Shown: positions 43,496-53,002 of the stretch, piece by piece | How the letters are laid out: the number at the start of each line of letters is the position of its first letter | Position numbering within the stretch: the first letter of the stretch is position 1 | Source of the DNA: Desulfatitalea alkaliphila | GTDB taxonomy: Bacteria > Desulfobacterota > Desulfobacteria > Desulfobacterales > Desulfosarcinaceae | Direction: 5' to 3' | DNA: 64,000 nucleotides | NCBI RefSeq assembly: GCF_022968795.1 | Contig: NZ_JALJRB010000003.1 | Span: 62,001 to 126,000, forward strand | The notes under the pieces: model-generated | What the model was told of the DNA's origin: nothing | The model's input: the letters and a program-made list of their open reading frames with translations, nothing else | Database searches by the model: none | Position numbers and translations under genes: made by a program

Positions 43496-44359
43496 TTAAG
43501 GAAGAAGACCATTGAAAGTCATACGGAGGTTGGATCGGTGCCATGGCCGGAGAAGCCCGGTGACGCTTCCTCCGGGCGGATTGCTCAGATCGCGCAGCAA
43601 TAGAGTTCGGGCCATGCGGATGCGCTCCCGTTCCCGGTGGTCCGCCACCGGCCGCGGGGCGGCCGGCCCCTTGAAGGCGCCGGACAGTTGCAGGGCCATC
43701 AGTTCCAGCGTCTTGCTCTCGTAAAACAAGCGCCTGGTGGCCCCCTGGTAGGGGCAATCCAGCAATTGTCCGGCCGCGAGACGCATCGCGGGAGACATTT
43801 CCGAGGGCCGGCAAAGGCAATGGGAGGCAGCCCCCTGGACAAAGGCCTGGAGTACCGGATCTTCCATTTCCGGCTGGTCCGCAAGCAGCGCGTGGCAGAA
43901 CTGCGGCGACATATAAATGGCCACCATGCGGATGGGATCGCGGTCGAAGAATTCCATGGTCCCGTGGGAACGCGGAAAGGCGCAAACCATGCCGAATCGC
44001 GGTTGCGCGGTCAAGACGCTTTTACCCGCAGGGTGATGCACCGTGTACCGGGCACGGCCGGAAACATGGTACGAGAACTCCAACGGTACGCGGTCGGTCT
44101 CGAAATCGATCCGAAAGGGGGCGCGCGGCGGCAGGCTGACCAGAAACAGTGTCAGACCCGGCCGGATGTCGATCCGGCGCGCCAGGTCATCGGCACCGGA
44201 TTGCGGGCTGACCGGCCGCGGGTTGTCCGCGATCCGGCAAGTCATTTCCAAATCAACAGCCTTTTCCTCGCACAATGCGGTCATAATGGAATTAATAGCG
44301 AACCTTTTTAGTAAAAGGATTCCCTCTGCCGGTTGGACTGCCCGCATATGGACATACAT
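43496..44359 (-). pseudogene. AraC-family regulator truncated before its DNA-binding domain
   Basis: 287 residues resemble the ligand-binding half of PchR-like AraC regulators (e.g. FSYHVSGRARYTVHHPAGK, SKTLELMALQL, RERERIRMARTLLLRDLSNP). The C-terminal double helix-turn-helix should follow immediately after L-S-N-P-P, but the frame continues into unrelated SVTGLLRPWHRSNL and stops. So it cannot bind DNA in the normal way and is probably inactive. The start is uncertain (44359 or 44284). Confidence 0.7.
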
Positions 44360-44624
44360 TTAATTCTCAATTTTAGCAAGAATTGTCTTTCTTTATTCTG
44401 CATTTCTATTTTTATTATAATTTACCACCACCCTGGTGGCGAGGTGCCACGGATATGCTCTTCACGCTGTATAAATCCGTTTTGGTTCAATTATCAGGTT
44501 GCCAACCCCTTTGCATCCACACTATAGTTTTTATGTCTGTAATCGACGCTAAGCCATCGGAGAACGAAACACCAGGGCGCAGGTGCGTATCCTTCCACTG
44601 GTCTCAACAGAAGAGGGATGCCGA

Positions 44625-45371
44625 ATGGAAGCACTGTTGTACAGTTTTCTGGCAGGAACCAGCACCGTTGTCGGCGCTTTGCTGCTCTTCTTGATAGGAG
44701 AACCGGGCAAGAGGACCCTGGCAGGACTGCTCGGATTCGCGGGTGGAATCATGCTGGGCATTTCGGTTTTCGAACTGCTACCCGAAGCGGTGGCGTTCGG
44801 GTCGCTTGGCACGGCGCTCACTGGCTTTGTGCTGGGGGCCGCCATGATGTACGGCCTGGACCGGGTGCTGCCCCATTCTCACATGTCCACGGGTGACGAC
44901 CTGGTGGTGGAGAACCCGAAGAAGATGGGCCGGCAGCAATCGCCCATCCTGCGCACCGGCTACCTGGTGCTGTTCGGCATCGCCATGCACAACCTGCCCG
45001 AGGGGCTGGCCATCGGCGCGGGCCTGGAAGCCAGCCCGGATGTGGGCCTTTTGATCGCGGTGGCCATCGGCCTGCACAACATCCCGGAGGGCCTGGCCAT
45101 GTCCGGTCCCCTGCGCGCCGGCGGCATGCCCATGGGCAAGGTACTGCTCTTCACCCTATTGGCCGGCCTGGTGACCCCTATCGGCACGGCCATCGGGCTT
45201 TTGGTGATGCAGGCCGCACCGGCGATGGTGGGCGGCGCCATGGCCTTTGCCGCCGGCGCCATGGTCTATATCGTCAACGACGAATTGGTCCCGCAATCCA
45301 ACGAGATGAACAGCCACCTGGCCAATGCCGGCCTGATCAGCGGAATTTTGCTGGCCTTCGCACTGCTGTAA
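44625..45371 (+). CDS. ZIP-family divalent metal transporter
   Basis: 248 residues with eight hydrophobic segments and the two ZIP metal-path motifs, MHNLPEG (helix 4) and LHNIPEG (helix 5), plus GGIMLGISVFELLPE. ZIP proteins import Zn2+, Fe2+ or related metals. AGAGGG precedes ATG 44625; the in-frame ATG at 44583 has no ribosome site. A His-rich loop is nearly absent (only HSHMS), typical of GufA-like bacterial members. Confidence 0.92.
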   Translation: MEALLYSFLAGTSTVVGALLLFLIGEPGKRTLAGLLGFAGGIMLGISVFELLPEAVAFGSLGTALTGFVLGAAMMYGLDRVLPHSHMSTGDDLVVENPKKMGRQQSPILRTGYLVLFGIAMHNLPEGLAIGAGLEASPDVGLLIAVAIGLHNIPEGLAMSGPLRAGGMPMGKVLLFTLLAGLVTPIGTAIGLLVMQAAPAMVGGAMAFAAGAMVYIVNDELVPQSNEMNSHLANAGLISGILLAFALL

Positions 45372-45436
45372 AATTGCGATGTCTCCGGCAGGGGGCGCCG
45401 GGGATCAAAGATGCGATTTCGAAATCCGGTAAGAAG

Positions 45437-45471
45437 GCCCGGCGGGAATAGCGTTCGGAACCCCGCCGGGC
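45437..45471. terminator. Hairpin between converging ZIP and rubrerythrin genes
   Basis: GCCCGGCGGG (45437-45446) pairs perfectly with CCCGCCGGGC (45462-45471). It lies between the 3' ends of two converging genes, the usual place for a shared terminator, though T-runs are weak. Confidence 0.6.
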
Positions 45472-45502
45472 ATGTCGCAGGAATTTTGAGCAGAATAAAT
45501 CG

Positions 45503-45997
45503 TTAGTCCACTTTGAAGAAGGCCTGCTTCTTCGATTTGCAGACCGGGCATTCATCCGGGGCTTCGCCCTCCACGGTGTAGCCGCAGACGCGGCAGACGT
45601 GGATATCGGTCTGTGCCAGATCCCCCATCTTCTCCATCGCCTTGTTGTAGAGCGCGGCGTGGACCTTCTCCACCTCGTTGGCGTAGGTGAAGGTCCTGAC
45701 CGCGGCGGTGTTGCCTTCCGCTTCGGCGGCGGCGATCATCGGGGGGTACATGGACTTGAATTCGTAGGTTTCGCCTTCCACGGCTTCCTTGAGGTTCTCG
45801 GCCGTGGATTTAATACCATCGAGGGCCCGCAGGTGGGCATGCGCATGAATGGTTTCGGCGGCGGCGGCGGCCCGGAACAGCTTGGCGACCTGGCGGTAGC
45901 CTTCCTGGTCGGCTTTTTCGGCAAAGGCCAGGTATTTGCGGTTGGCTTGGGATTCGCCGGCAAAGGCTTCCTTCAGGTACTTCTCGGTCTGACTCAT
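45503..45997 (-). CDS. rbr: Rubrerythrin
   Basis: 164 residues. The ferritin-like di-iron domain has E-A-F-A-G-E-S-Q-A-N-R at residues ~10-20, AAAAAETIHAHAHL and a second helix pair with YANEVEKVHAALY; the C-terminal rubredoxin-like domain has CRVCG and CPVCKS for an Fe(SCys)4 centre. It reduces hydrogen peroxide in anaerobes. AAAGGAGCAATGCA precedes ATG 45997. A PerR-type regulator gene lies upstream on the same strand. Confidence 0.97.
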   Translation of the reverse strand: MSQTEKYLKEAFAGESQANRKYLAFAEKADQEGYRQVAKLFRAAAAAETIHAHAHLRALDGIKSTAENLKEAVEGETYEFKSMYPPMIAAAEAEGNTAAVRTFTYANEVEKVHAALYNKAMEKMGDLAQTDIHVCRVCGYTVEGEAPDECPVCKSKKQAFFKVD

Positions 45998-46118
45998 TGC
46001 ATTGCTCCTTTGTGTTGTTTTGGTTGGGGTGCTTCAACGACGCCTGTCGGTTATTCAGGCGCCTATGGTCAAGGCCGACGCAACCCCCCGCGGGGGCTGC
46101 ACCGGCTTAAAACACGCT

Positions 46119-46571
46119 TCAGTGGGCGGCCTTTCTGCGGCATTCCGGACAGATGCCGTAGAAGTCCACCCGGTGGCTCAGAATGCGAAAGCCGGTGGAT
46201 TGCGCCAAGGTTTCAGTCAGGTGATCGAGGGCGTCCAACTCCGCGTCCAGGATGCGCCGGCATCGGGTGCACACCAAATGGGGATGGGGCGTCGGCACCC
46301 GCACGTCGTAGCGGTTGCCACCCTCGCCGAATCCGATCTCCATCACCTCACCCAGCTCCTTGAGCAATACCACGGTCTTGTAGACCGTGGCCAGGCTGGT
46401 GGTGGGAAAGTTGGGTTTGACCGCCGCGTAGACCATATCCACGCTGGGGTGGCTGTGACTGTCGGCAAAGGCACGCAGAATGGCAAGCCGCTGGGGCGTT
46501 ATCCGGTGCCCGGCCCGCCTCAATCTTTGCAGGATATCCTCGACGCGCGGGGAGTTGGAATGCACATTCAC
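46119..46571 (-). CDS. perR: Fur-family regulator, PerR-like
   Basis: 150 residues. A winged helix (HRITPQRLAILRAF, then TTSLATVYKTVVLL) is followed by a dimerisation domain with PHPHLVCTRC and CPECRR, giving a structural zinc site of two Cys pairs. The classic HHDH motif of Fur is absent, as in PerR/Irr branches. Gene order with rubrerythrin (120 bases downstream) fits peroxide-stress control. ATG 46571 has GGAAAGGATGATCG upstream. Confidence 0.9.
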   Translation of the reverse strand: MNVHSNSPRVEDILQRLRRAGHRITPQRLAILRAFADSHSHPSVDMVYAAVKPNFPTTSLATVYKTVVLLKELGEVMEIGFGEGGNRYDVRVPTPHPHLVCTRCRRILDAELDALDHLTETLAQSTGFRILSHRVDFYGICPECRRKAAH

Positions 46572-46634
46572 TCGCGATCATCCTTTCCAATGGCATCTTC
46601 AAATCATTCAATCGCTACGATAGAACTATTATTA

Positions 46635-46655
46635 TTTTTAGATAATGATTATTAA
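46635..46655 (-). promoter_or_regulatory. PerR/Fur-box-like palindrome upstream of perR
   Basis: TTAGATAATGATTATTAATA on the plus strand resembles the PerR box TTATAATNATTATAA and the Fur-box core GATAATGAT. It is about 70 bases upstream of the perR start in a very AT-rich promoter region, consistent with self-regulation. Confidence 0.65.
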
Positions 46656-46863
46656 TAACAAAGGACCATACCCCCCGTCAAGCAAAAAATCATACGTCAC
46701 GGCGCCTTGGTCCGTAAGTCTCCCAAGGCGATGAGAACCCCGTAAAGCCTGCCGCCGCCTTGCAATTCTTGCGGCGCATGGATGCTGGTGCAAGCGGGTA
46801 ATGTAAGTGCTGTTCCGAACAGGTAACCTGCTCTACGGAATGGGCAAAGGAGGGGCAGTTCTT

Positions 46864-47481
46864 TTACGTATACAGGGTGACGCCATCCGGCGACGGGTCC
46901 ATGGCGACCATGGCTGCGCCGAGGTGACGCAGCGGCTCGAACTGGTGGCTGACCATTAGCACCGTGGTGCCGCGGGATTGGTTGAGGCGGTGCACCAGTT
47001 GCGCCACCACGCGCTGCCAGTGGTCATCCAGGAAGGAAAAGGGTTCGTCCAGCAGCAGCAGGTCGGGGCCGACGGCCAGGGCGGCGGCGATGGCGAGCCG
47101 GCGCCGCATGCCGCCGCTCATCGCGTGGGGCTTGTATGCGGCGGCGTCCGCCAGCCCCAGGTTCTCCAGCCAGGTCCGGGCCAACTCGCTGCGCGTTGCC
47201 GACGGCACGGCGGCGGCAAGCATGAAGTCCATGTTTTCCAGGGCGGTGCGCCAGGGCAGCAGCGGAGCGTCCTGCAAGGCGCAGCCGATGCGGCCCGGTC
47301 CCCGAACGCAGGTGCCGATGTCCGGAGCGCGAATGCCTGCTGCGATCTCCAGCAACGTGGTCTTACCGATGCCCGAAGGACCGGTCAGGCAGACCATATC
47401 CCCCTTGGCCAGCCGCAGGGTCAAGTCCCGCAGCACCGGTCGGCCCCGGATGCTTTTGGATACGCGGCGCAGCTCAAGCAC
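46864..47481 (-). CDS. NitT/TauT-type ABC transporter ATPase
   Basis: About 205 residues from GTG 47481, which has GGAGGG upstream; a GTG at 47508 has none. Walker A is GPSGIGKTT, the signature is MSGGMRRRL, Walker B LLLLDEPFSFLDD and the H-loop VSHQ. It is shorter than usual at the C-terminus and has an atypical C in the Q-loop region (GCALQDAPLLPWRT). It is the last gene of the seven-gene unit that starts at 53750 and would energise the adjacent permease. Confidence 0.9.
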   Translation of the reverse strand: MLELRRVSKSIRGRPVLRDLTLRLAKGDMVCLTGPSGIGKTTLLEIAAGIRAPDIGTCVRGPGRIGCALQDAPLLPWRTALENMDFMLAAAVPSATRSELARTWLENLGLADAAAYKPHAMSGGMRRRLAIAAALAVGPDLLLLDEPFSFLDDHWQRVVAQLVHRLNQSRGTTVLMVSHQFEPLRHLGAAMVAMDPSPDGVTLYT

Positions 47482-48214
47482 TGGTCGCCCTCCCCGCTTC
47501 GGCGGCACGCCGCAATGGGCGGATCAGGCCGAATTCGATGCACATGCCGATGCTCACCAGAACGACAGCCCAGGCAAACAATTGTTCCATTTCCAGCATG
47601 CGGTAGGCCCAATAGATGCGCGCACCAATGCCTTGGCCGCTGGCCAGGAACTCCGCCACCGCCGTGACTTTCCAGCAACTGGCCAGCACGTGGGAAAGCC
47701 CGCCCAGCAGATGCGAATGGATGCCGGGCAGCAGAAGATCCTTTAGCACACGCAAGGGCGGTACGCGGTAAACCCGCGCCATTGCGAACAGCCGGTGGTC
47801 CAAGGCGGCAGTGCCCTGGGCCACATTCAAGAACAGCGGCGGATAAAGGGAAGCGATCACTACCAGCACGGGCACGGCGCTGCCGGTGCCCACCCAGACC
47901 ATCAAAAGGGTGACCCACAGGATGGGGGGCGTGGCCTGCAGGGCGGCCACCAACGGCGATATCAGAGACATGGTGCGGTGGGAGAGCCCCGCCGCCAGGC
48001 CGGTGACCAGCGCCATCACCAGGGTCAAGGCCACGGCGAACAGCCCACGGAACAGGGTGATGGCCACATGCCCCCACATGGCGGGCTCCCGGACCATGCC
48101 GACCAAACAGCCCAAGGTGGCCAACGGTGAAGGCACCAGGTGGGCGCCGTAAAGCAGCGTCAGCAGGGTCCAGATCGTTGCCAGCACGGCGGCGGAGAAG
48201 CCGAAAGCGATCAC
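47474..48214 (-). CDS. NitT/TauT-type ABC transporter permease
   Basis: 246 residues with six hydrophobic segments and the BPD_transp_1 EAA-like loop, ARVYRVPPLRVLKDLLLPG. The GTG start at 48214 overlaps the preceding gene's stop (GTGA) and has GGAG six bases before it; an in-frame GTG at 48226 is possible. The family imports small organic or inorganic anions, sulfonates or pyrimidine-type compounds. Confidence 0.9.
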   Translation of the reverse strand: MIAFGFSAAVLATIWTLLTLLYGAHLVPSPLATLGCLVGMVREPAMWGHVAITLFRGLFAVALTLVMALVTGLAAGLSHRTMSLISPLVAALQATPPILWVTLLMVWVGTGSAVPVLVVIASLYPPLFLNVAQGTAALDHRLFAMARVYRVPPLRVLKDLLLPGIHSHLLGGLSHVLASCWKVTAVAEFLASGQGIGARIYWAYRMLEMEQLFAWAVVLVSIGMCIEFGLIRPLRRAAEAGRATSA

Positions 48215-49236
48215 GGGGGACTCCACAAAAAAGCCGGATCCGCCATCGGACTGCGCGCAGAGGCCATGAGTTCCGGCATGAGCATGCGCAAGTAGCCGTC
48301 GATTTCGTCGGCCACGGCCGCGGCCGGTTGGAGCAGCACCGGGTCCCTTTCCAGGGAACGCGTAACGATCTCCCGGGGGATGTAGGCTTCAAAAGCCGGC
48401 GGCAGCGCGGCGACGCCCACCTGCGGATCGGCCTGCAGCCGCTGCGCGGCAGCCGCCATGGCGGCCACCAGGTGGGCGATGAGCTCCGGGTGGCGTCGGG
48501 CGGTTTCCCGGTGGACGGCCATGCCGGCGATGGGCATCCGTGCGGGACCGCCGGTGCGGCGGCCGTACCACTGTTCAACGCTGCCGGCCACCCGCAGGCT
48601 TGCGTCCCTGGACAGCAGGGTGCTGGCCAGGGGCTCGGGCACCAGGGCCGTATCGACCCGCCCGCTGTGCAGCAGCAAGGCCAGTTGCCGGGGCTCGTGG
48701 GGTTGAAAGCGGATGGACATGGCTCCGGCATCCCCCAGGGCGGTCAAGACGAACACCGCCGGAGAATCGGCCGGTGCGAAGGGCAGGTCCCGGCCGGCCA
48801 GATCATCGATGTCCTGAAGGGCGGGATCCCGGGTGACGATGTGAAACTTGCGCCACCCGCTGATCAAAAGCAAGGTGACCGGCGCGCCGGCGGCATGGGC
48901 CTGGGCGAACCCTTCGGTGTGTCCCAGCCAAAGGTCGCCCTTGCCGGCCAGCAGCACCCCCCGCAGGTCATCCAGGTTTTTCCACAAAACGACACGGATG
49001 TTGCAGTATTCGAGGATATCGCCGCTGCCCAGCGCCTCCCAGAAGGGCAACTGGGGCGTTGTGGCGAACCCGGTGGTGTAAAAGGTCAAGGTGGGCAGCG
49101 CCGGATCGCGGCCGTACACCATTGTGTGCCCGTCGCTCTCGTCCCGCAGGTGCCTGGCGCCGAAGAGCGCCAGGCCGACGAACGCCAGCACCCCGGCCGC
49201 CCCCACCCATCGTCGCAAGTTGCGGCCCATGGCCAT
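48211..49236 (-). CDS. NMT1/THI5-like periplasmic substrate-binding protein
   Basis: 341 residues. After a membrane anchor (VGAAGVLAFVGLALFGARHL) comes a type-2 periplasmic-binding fold with LTFYTTGFATTPQLPFWEAL and LVPEPLASTLLSRD, typical of NMT1/SsuA/TauA relatives. The anchor suggests it stays at the membrane. Its ATG overlaps the TonB receptor stop by one base (TGATG). It should deliver the ligand, after outer-membrane import by that receptor, to the permease and ATPase. Confidence 0.85.
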   Translation of the reverse strand: MAMGRNLRRWVGAAGVLAFVGLALFGARHLRDESDGHTMVYGRDPALPTLTFYTTGFATTPQLPFWEALGSGDILEYCNIRVVLWKNLDDLRGVLLAGKGDLWLGHTEGFAQAHAAGAPVTLLLISGWRKFHIVTRDPALQDIDDLAGRDLPFAPADSPAVFVLTALGDAGAMSIRFQPHEPRQLALLLHSGRVDTALVPEPLASTLLSRDASLRVAGSVEQWYGRRTGGPARMPIAGMAVHRETARRHPELIAHLVAAMAAAAQRLQADPQVGVAALPPAFEAYIPREIVTRSLERDPVLLQPAAAVADEIDGYLRMLMPELMASARSPMADPAFLWSPP

Positions 49237-51296
49237 CAGAAGGTCATTCTCCAGGTTGCCAGGACACTGCGGCCCGGCGCGTTCAACAGGGCGGGTTTGC
49301 GCCCGGTGGAAAGGTGCTCCCGATAGGTGGCGTCCAGCAGGTTGTGGGCCGCCAGACCCAGCTCCTGCACCGTGCCGGCCCACTGGAAACGGTAGGCGAG
49401 CCCGGCGTTGAGGGTTTGCCATCCGGGCGTTTCGTGCTCGGCGGGCCCCACCTTGGATTGACGGGAGGCCCAGGCCATTTCCAAGTGCCCATTGAGACCG
49501 ATGGCGGCATCACGGCGGATACCGGCCACGCCGTTGAGGGGCGGAATGTCGGCCAGATCCCGGTCCTCGGTGCGGTTGCGGCCCACGGTGTAGGCCGCGG
49601 TGGCATAGGCGCTCCAGAGCGGCATGAAACGCCACTGGACGGACGCTTCGGCCCCGTAAATGCGGGCCTCGGCCACATTGGCCATTTCACGCCGATCGGC
49701 GGCGACCGGAAGCTCCACGATCAGGTCGTCCACCCGGTTCCAGAAGGCGCCGAGGCCCATTACCAGGCGCGGCCGGATGTAGTGGAGCCCGTACTCGAAA
49801 AAGAGGGAGCGCTCGGGGTCCAGGTCCGGCGAGCCGTACACTTCGTAGCTGCCCAGGTGGATGTACTTGAACCGCTCCATCAAATCGGGCGCCCGGTAGC
49901 TGGAGGCACCCAGGAAGGTCATGGACCAGTCGGGCAGGAAGCGCCAGGTGAGGCCCAGGTGGGCGTCCCAGCTGGTGTCTTCGTATTCGTCGGCGGGCCG
50001 CTTGAGGGGGTTGGGGGCACCCGCCTGGGGCGGCTGCAGCCACACATAATGCGCCTCGCTTTCGGCCCGGATCAGATCGATCCGGCCGCCGGCATTGAGC
50101 GCCAGCGTGTCGCCGAGACGCCAGTGGTCTTCCAGAAACAATCCCGCCGACAACTGCTTGGCGTCGGCCACGGGCTGGTCGATGCCGACGGTGCCGTTGG
50201 CGAAGCGCCGGGTGCGTTCGGAGGTGATGGCCCACTGCCAGATGTCCGCGCCGATGGAGAGGCGGTGGTCGCCGCCGCGTATCGAATTGAACCATTTGAA
50301 GCCCCGGGTGCGGTGATGGGCCGAGGGGTGGATGCTGGTAATGGGCCCGGCCGCCGGAAGTCGGTCCACGCGCACGTTGCGGTCGATCTCCTGGTGGAAA
50401 AGATTCACGACCGAACCCTCCCAGGCCCCCCGCGCGGGTGTAAAGCTGTGGGTCAGGTCGATCAGTTTGCGGCTCGTGCGCGGGTAGGTCACATCGGCCA
50501 CCGCCGGCAGGGACGCCTCCCCCGTGCCGGGAATACCGATTTCGGCGCCCTCATGGTGCTGGTACTGGATCTGCGTGTGGTTCAAGGGGTTCCATTTGAA
50601 ACCGGCCTTCAGCGCCCCGCCGTAATCCTTGAACCGGCTGTTGGGAATCACCGTGCCGGTGCCGTCCTTGTAACTGTCGTAATCGCGCAGGTTGCCCGAT
50701 CCGTACACCCAGAAACGCGGGTTGTTGAGCATCAATCCGGCATGGGTGCCGAACCCGTCGGGGTTGCTCTTGTAAACGGAAGTGACGGTGCCGCCCGCCT
50801 CGGTGGTGTCGCTGAAGCGCCCCTTGCGGGTGATCACATTGACCACGCCGCCGATGGCGCCGGAGCCGTATAGCGCGCTGACCGGCCCTTTGAGCACCTC
50901 GATGCGCTCGATCTCCGCCGGATCGATCAGCCCGAACTGGGCGTTGAGATCGGTGGCGGTGTTGACCCGGCAGCCGTCGATGAGAAATACCACCCGGCCC
51001 CGCCCCAACCCGCGGATATTGACCTCCGCGCCCCAGGGACTGTCCGGGGAGATGGTGACCCCGGGTATGCGCCGCAGGGCATCGGCGATGCCGATGGGCT
51101 GGTCCCGGTGAACATCTTCCGCGTCCACCAACCCGATGCCGCCCGGTGTGTCGGAAATCCGGCTCTCGACCCCACGGGCCGAGACGACGATGTCGTCCAA
51201 CGCTACCGGCGGCGCGTCGGCGGCCGGCGCGGCCGGCGGCGCAAGGATCAGAACAATGAGAACAAACGCAACAATCCAAAGGTGACGTTTCGGCAT
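49236..51296 (-). CDS. TonB-dependent receptor of the seven-gene unit
   Basis: 686 residues: signal peptide (AFVLIVLILAPPAAPAA), TonB-box-like DDIVVSARG, plug with ALRRIPGVTISPDSPWG and YGSGAIGGVVNVITRKG, and a barrel ending in ATWRMTF. It is a standard ligand-gated outer-membrane importer. Because it shares an operon with a GTPase, a cytosolic ABC ATPase and an inner-membrane ABC importer, its ligand is presumably a metal complex or cofactor rather than a ferric siderophore. AGGATA precedes ATG 51296. Confidence 0.92.
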   Translation of the reverse strand: MPKRHLWIVAFVLIVLILAPPAAPAADAPPVALDDIVVSARGVESRISDTPGGIGLVDAEDVHRDQPIGIADALRRIPGVTISPDSPWGAEVNIRGLGRGRVVFLIDGCRVNTATDLNAQFGLIDPAEIERIEVLKGPVSALYGSGAIGGVVNVITRKGRFSDTTEAGGTVTSVYKSNPDGFGTHAGLMLNNPRFWVYGSGNLRDYDSYKDGTGTVIPNSRFKDYGGALKAGFKWNPLNHTQIQYQHHEGAEIGIPGTGEASLPAVADVTYPRTSRKLIDLTHSFTPARGAWEGSVVNLFHQEIDRNVRVDRLPAAGPITSIHPSAHHRTRGFKWFNSIRGGDHRLSIGADIWQWAITSERTRRFANGTVGIDQPVADAKQLSAGLFLEDHWRLGDTLALNAGGRIDLIRAESEAHYVWLQPPQAGAPNPLKRPADEYEDTSWDAHLGLTWRFLPDWSMTFLGASSYRAPDLMERFKYIHLGSYEVYGSPDLDPERSLFFEYGLHYIRPRLVMGLGAFWNRVDDLIVELPVAADRREMANVAEARIYGAEASVQWRFMPLWSAYATAAYTVGRNRTEDRDLADIPPLNGVAGIRRDAAIGLNGHLEMAWASRQSKVGPAEHETPGWQTLNAGLAYRFQWAGTVQELGLAAHNLLDATYREHLSTGRKPALLNAPGRSVLATWRMTF

Positions 51297-51317
51297 GGCG
51301 TATCCTCGTATTATGTA

Positions 51318-52175
51318 TTAGTGCGCTCCCAGGGACGCGTAATCCTCCCAGCCCATCCACAGCAGCCGCCCCCCATTGGCCTTCATCTCGTCGAACAGCG
51401 GCGCACTGCCCAGTACCGGGGCGAAGAGGCCCTGGACCGCCAGCATCTCCTGAAACGGCAGGGCCAGCAAATGACGCAGGACCGCAACGGCATCCGGGCC
51501 GGCGCCCCGCTTCACGAAGGCGATCAACGGCACGGCCAGGGCGCCCTCCTCGGGCCAGACCGCCCGGGCCATGCCGTTGCGGAACGTGCGCGCGAAGGCG
51601 GGAAAAACCATGCCGGCCTTGTAGCGCCCCTCGTCCACCGCCTTGTTGATGTCCTGGGGAAACAGCTGCGGATCCACCTGTCCGGCGGCCCGCCGCCCCT
51701 CCTCCCCGCACAACCGGGTCATCCAATATTTGCAGAGCGCCGGCGCCGGCGTGCTGTGGGGCGGAATGACCACCGCGCCGGCCAAATCCGCCCGGCAAAG
51801 ATCGGCCCACCCGACCGGCGGCGGGTCCACGTCGCGGTGGTGTATCAGCAGCAAGGGCACCACCCCGATCACCTTGAAAAACGGATGGGACTCCAAAAGC
51901 CCCGCCTTGGCCAGCTCCGGGCGCATGGGCGGCAGGTCCGCCGGCAAAGCGGCCAGTTGGTTGCGGTGCGTGAGGGCACGGGTCAGGGCGCCCGGGTAGG
52001 CGGTGACGGTCAGATCGGCAGTGGCTTGCGCTTCGCCGAAGCGGGCATTGTAGAAATCGGACATCTCCTCGTGGGTTTGCGGTTCGCGGACGATGACATC
52101 GGCAAAGCGGGCCCGGATGTCGTCGCCGGCCTGCCGTGCGATGTTGGGCGGCAGGGACAGGTGCAAGAGTGTCAT
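51318..52175 (-). CDS. Cytosolic solute-binding-like protein
   Basis: 285 residues with a type-2 periplasmic-binding-protein pattern (SHPFFKVIGVVPLLLIHHRD, GAVVIPPHSTPAPAL, VDEGRYKAGMVFPAFARTF, a final WMGWEDY) but no signal peptide: it starts MTLLHLSLPPNIARQ. So it should stay in the cytosol. The ATG overlaps the stop of the cytosolic ABC ATPase by four bases (ATGA), indicating tight coupling with it and with the GTPase. I do not know a characterised homologue; a role in holding a metal or cofactor inside the cell is inference. Confidence 0.72.
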   Translation of the reverse strand: MTLLHLSLPPNIARQAGDDIRARFADVIVREPQTHEEMSDFYNARFGEAQATADLTVTAYPGALTRALTHRNQLAALPADLPPMRPELAKAGLLESHPFFKVIGVVPLLLIHHRDVDPPPVGWADLCRADLAGAVVIPPHSTPAPALCKYWMTRLCGEEGRRAAGQVDPQLFPQDINKAVDEGRYKAGMVFPAFARTFRNGMARAVWPEEGALAVPLIAFVKRGAGPDAVAVLRHLLALPFQEMLAVQGLFAPVLGSAPLFDEMKANGGRLLWMGWEDYASLGAH

Positions 52176-53002
52176 GGAATCCAATCTCCGTTGGTAAGGG
52201 TTCGTCCGCCGCGCAAGGTTTCGCGGCAAGCCGCGAGGGTCGCATCGATGCGCCGCAAACCGGCCAGGCAGCGAATCTCGTCGGCGGAGGTGACATGCAG
52301 TTGGGTCATTGCGCCATTTTGCATCACCACCCGTTGCTGGGTCATGAGGGTCAGGACCGGATCGTGGGTGGCGATGAGGATCGGTTTATTGCTTGCGCTG
52401 AGCACGTTCAACGCCTCGAATTTATGGATACCGGCATTCTCGATCTCGTCGATCAGCACGATGGGCGCATCGGAAATAGCGGCGATATCGGCAATCATCA
52501 GCGCCCGTGACTGTCCCCCGCTCAGGGTGGGCAAGTCGGCTTCCGGCCGAATCGGCTCACCGCACAGGGTGTTGGCAACGGCCAGCACCGCCTCCACCAG
52601 CCCATCGGTCGCGCGTTGTTTGCTCTCTGCGTGACGCCGGAGAAAGGTCGCCACGGTGCCGTCCATGATGAAACCGGTTCTTTGGGACAGCCGGGCGACC
52701 AGGCCGCCGCCGTTCAGGGTGTCCCCCGGCGCCGCCCGGTTGATCAAAATGCGCCGGCCGCTGATGGTATCGCCCCGGGCAAGCTGTTCGATATCCGCCA
52801 GCAACTCGCTCTTGCCTGACCCGGTGGGGCCCACCACGGCAAGACACTCTCCGGCCCGGATGGTCAGTTCGGCGACCCTCTCCGGCTTGCCGTCCTTGCA
52901 AGTGCCCGCCAGCACGGTCAGGGCAGCAACCGGTCGCGCCGTTGCGGCCTGCGGCGCCGGCCCCCTTTCAGCGGCATCAGTGCTCATCGACATCTGGTGC
53001 AT
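52172..53002 (-). CDS. ABC-type ATPase without a membrane partner
   Basis: 276 residues with Walker A GPTGSGKSE, signature LSGGQSRAL, Walker B PIVLIDEIEN and switch ATHDP. The Walker B ends in E-I-E rather than the transporter-typical E-P, and no permease is next to it; the downstream permease has its own ATPase. It thus resembles soluble ABC ATPases used in enzyme maturation or repair. ATG 53002 follows AAAGGAT and overlaps the GTPase end by 26 bases. Confidence 0.8.
   Translation of the reverse strand: MHQMSMSTDAAERGPAPQAATARPVAALTVLAGTCKDGKPERVAELTIRAGECLAVVGPTGSGKSELLADIEQLARGDTISGRRILINRAAPGDTLNGGGLVARLSQRTGFIMDGTVATFLRRHAESKQRATDGLVEAVLAVANTLCGEPIRPEADLPTLSGGQSRALMIADIAAISDAPIVLIDEIENAGIHKFEALNVLSASNKPILIATHDPVLTLMTQQRVVMQNGAMTQLHVTSADEIRCLAGLRRIDATLAACRETLRGGRTLTNGDWIP

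Noticed and set aside
49059-50873. Large plus-strand open frame opposite the TonB receptor
   Set aside because: Shadow of a GC-rich gene; Gly/Val/His-rich with no domain and no ribosome site. The same applies to 1884-3386 minus, 12661-14259 minus, 6190-7818 minus and 48127-49326 plus.
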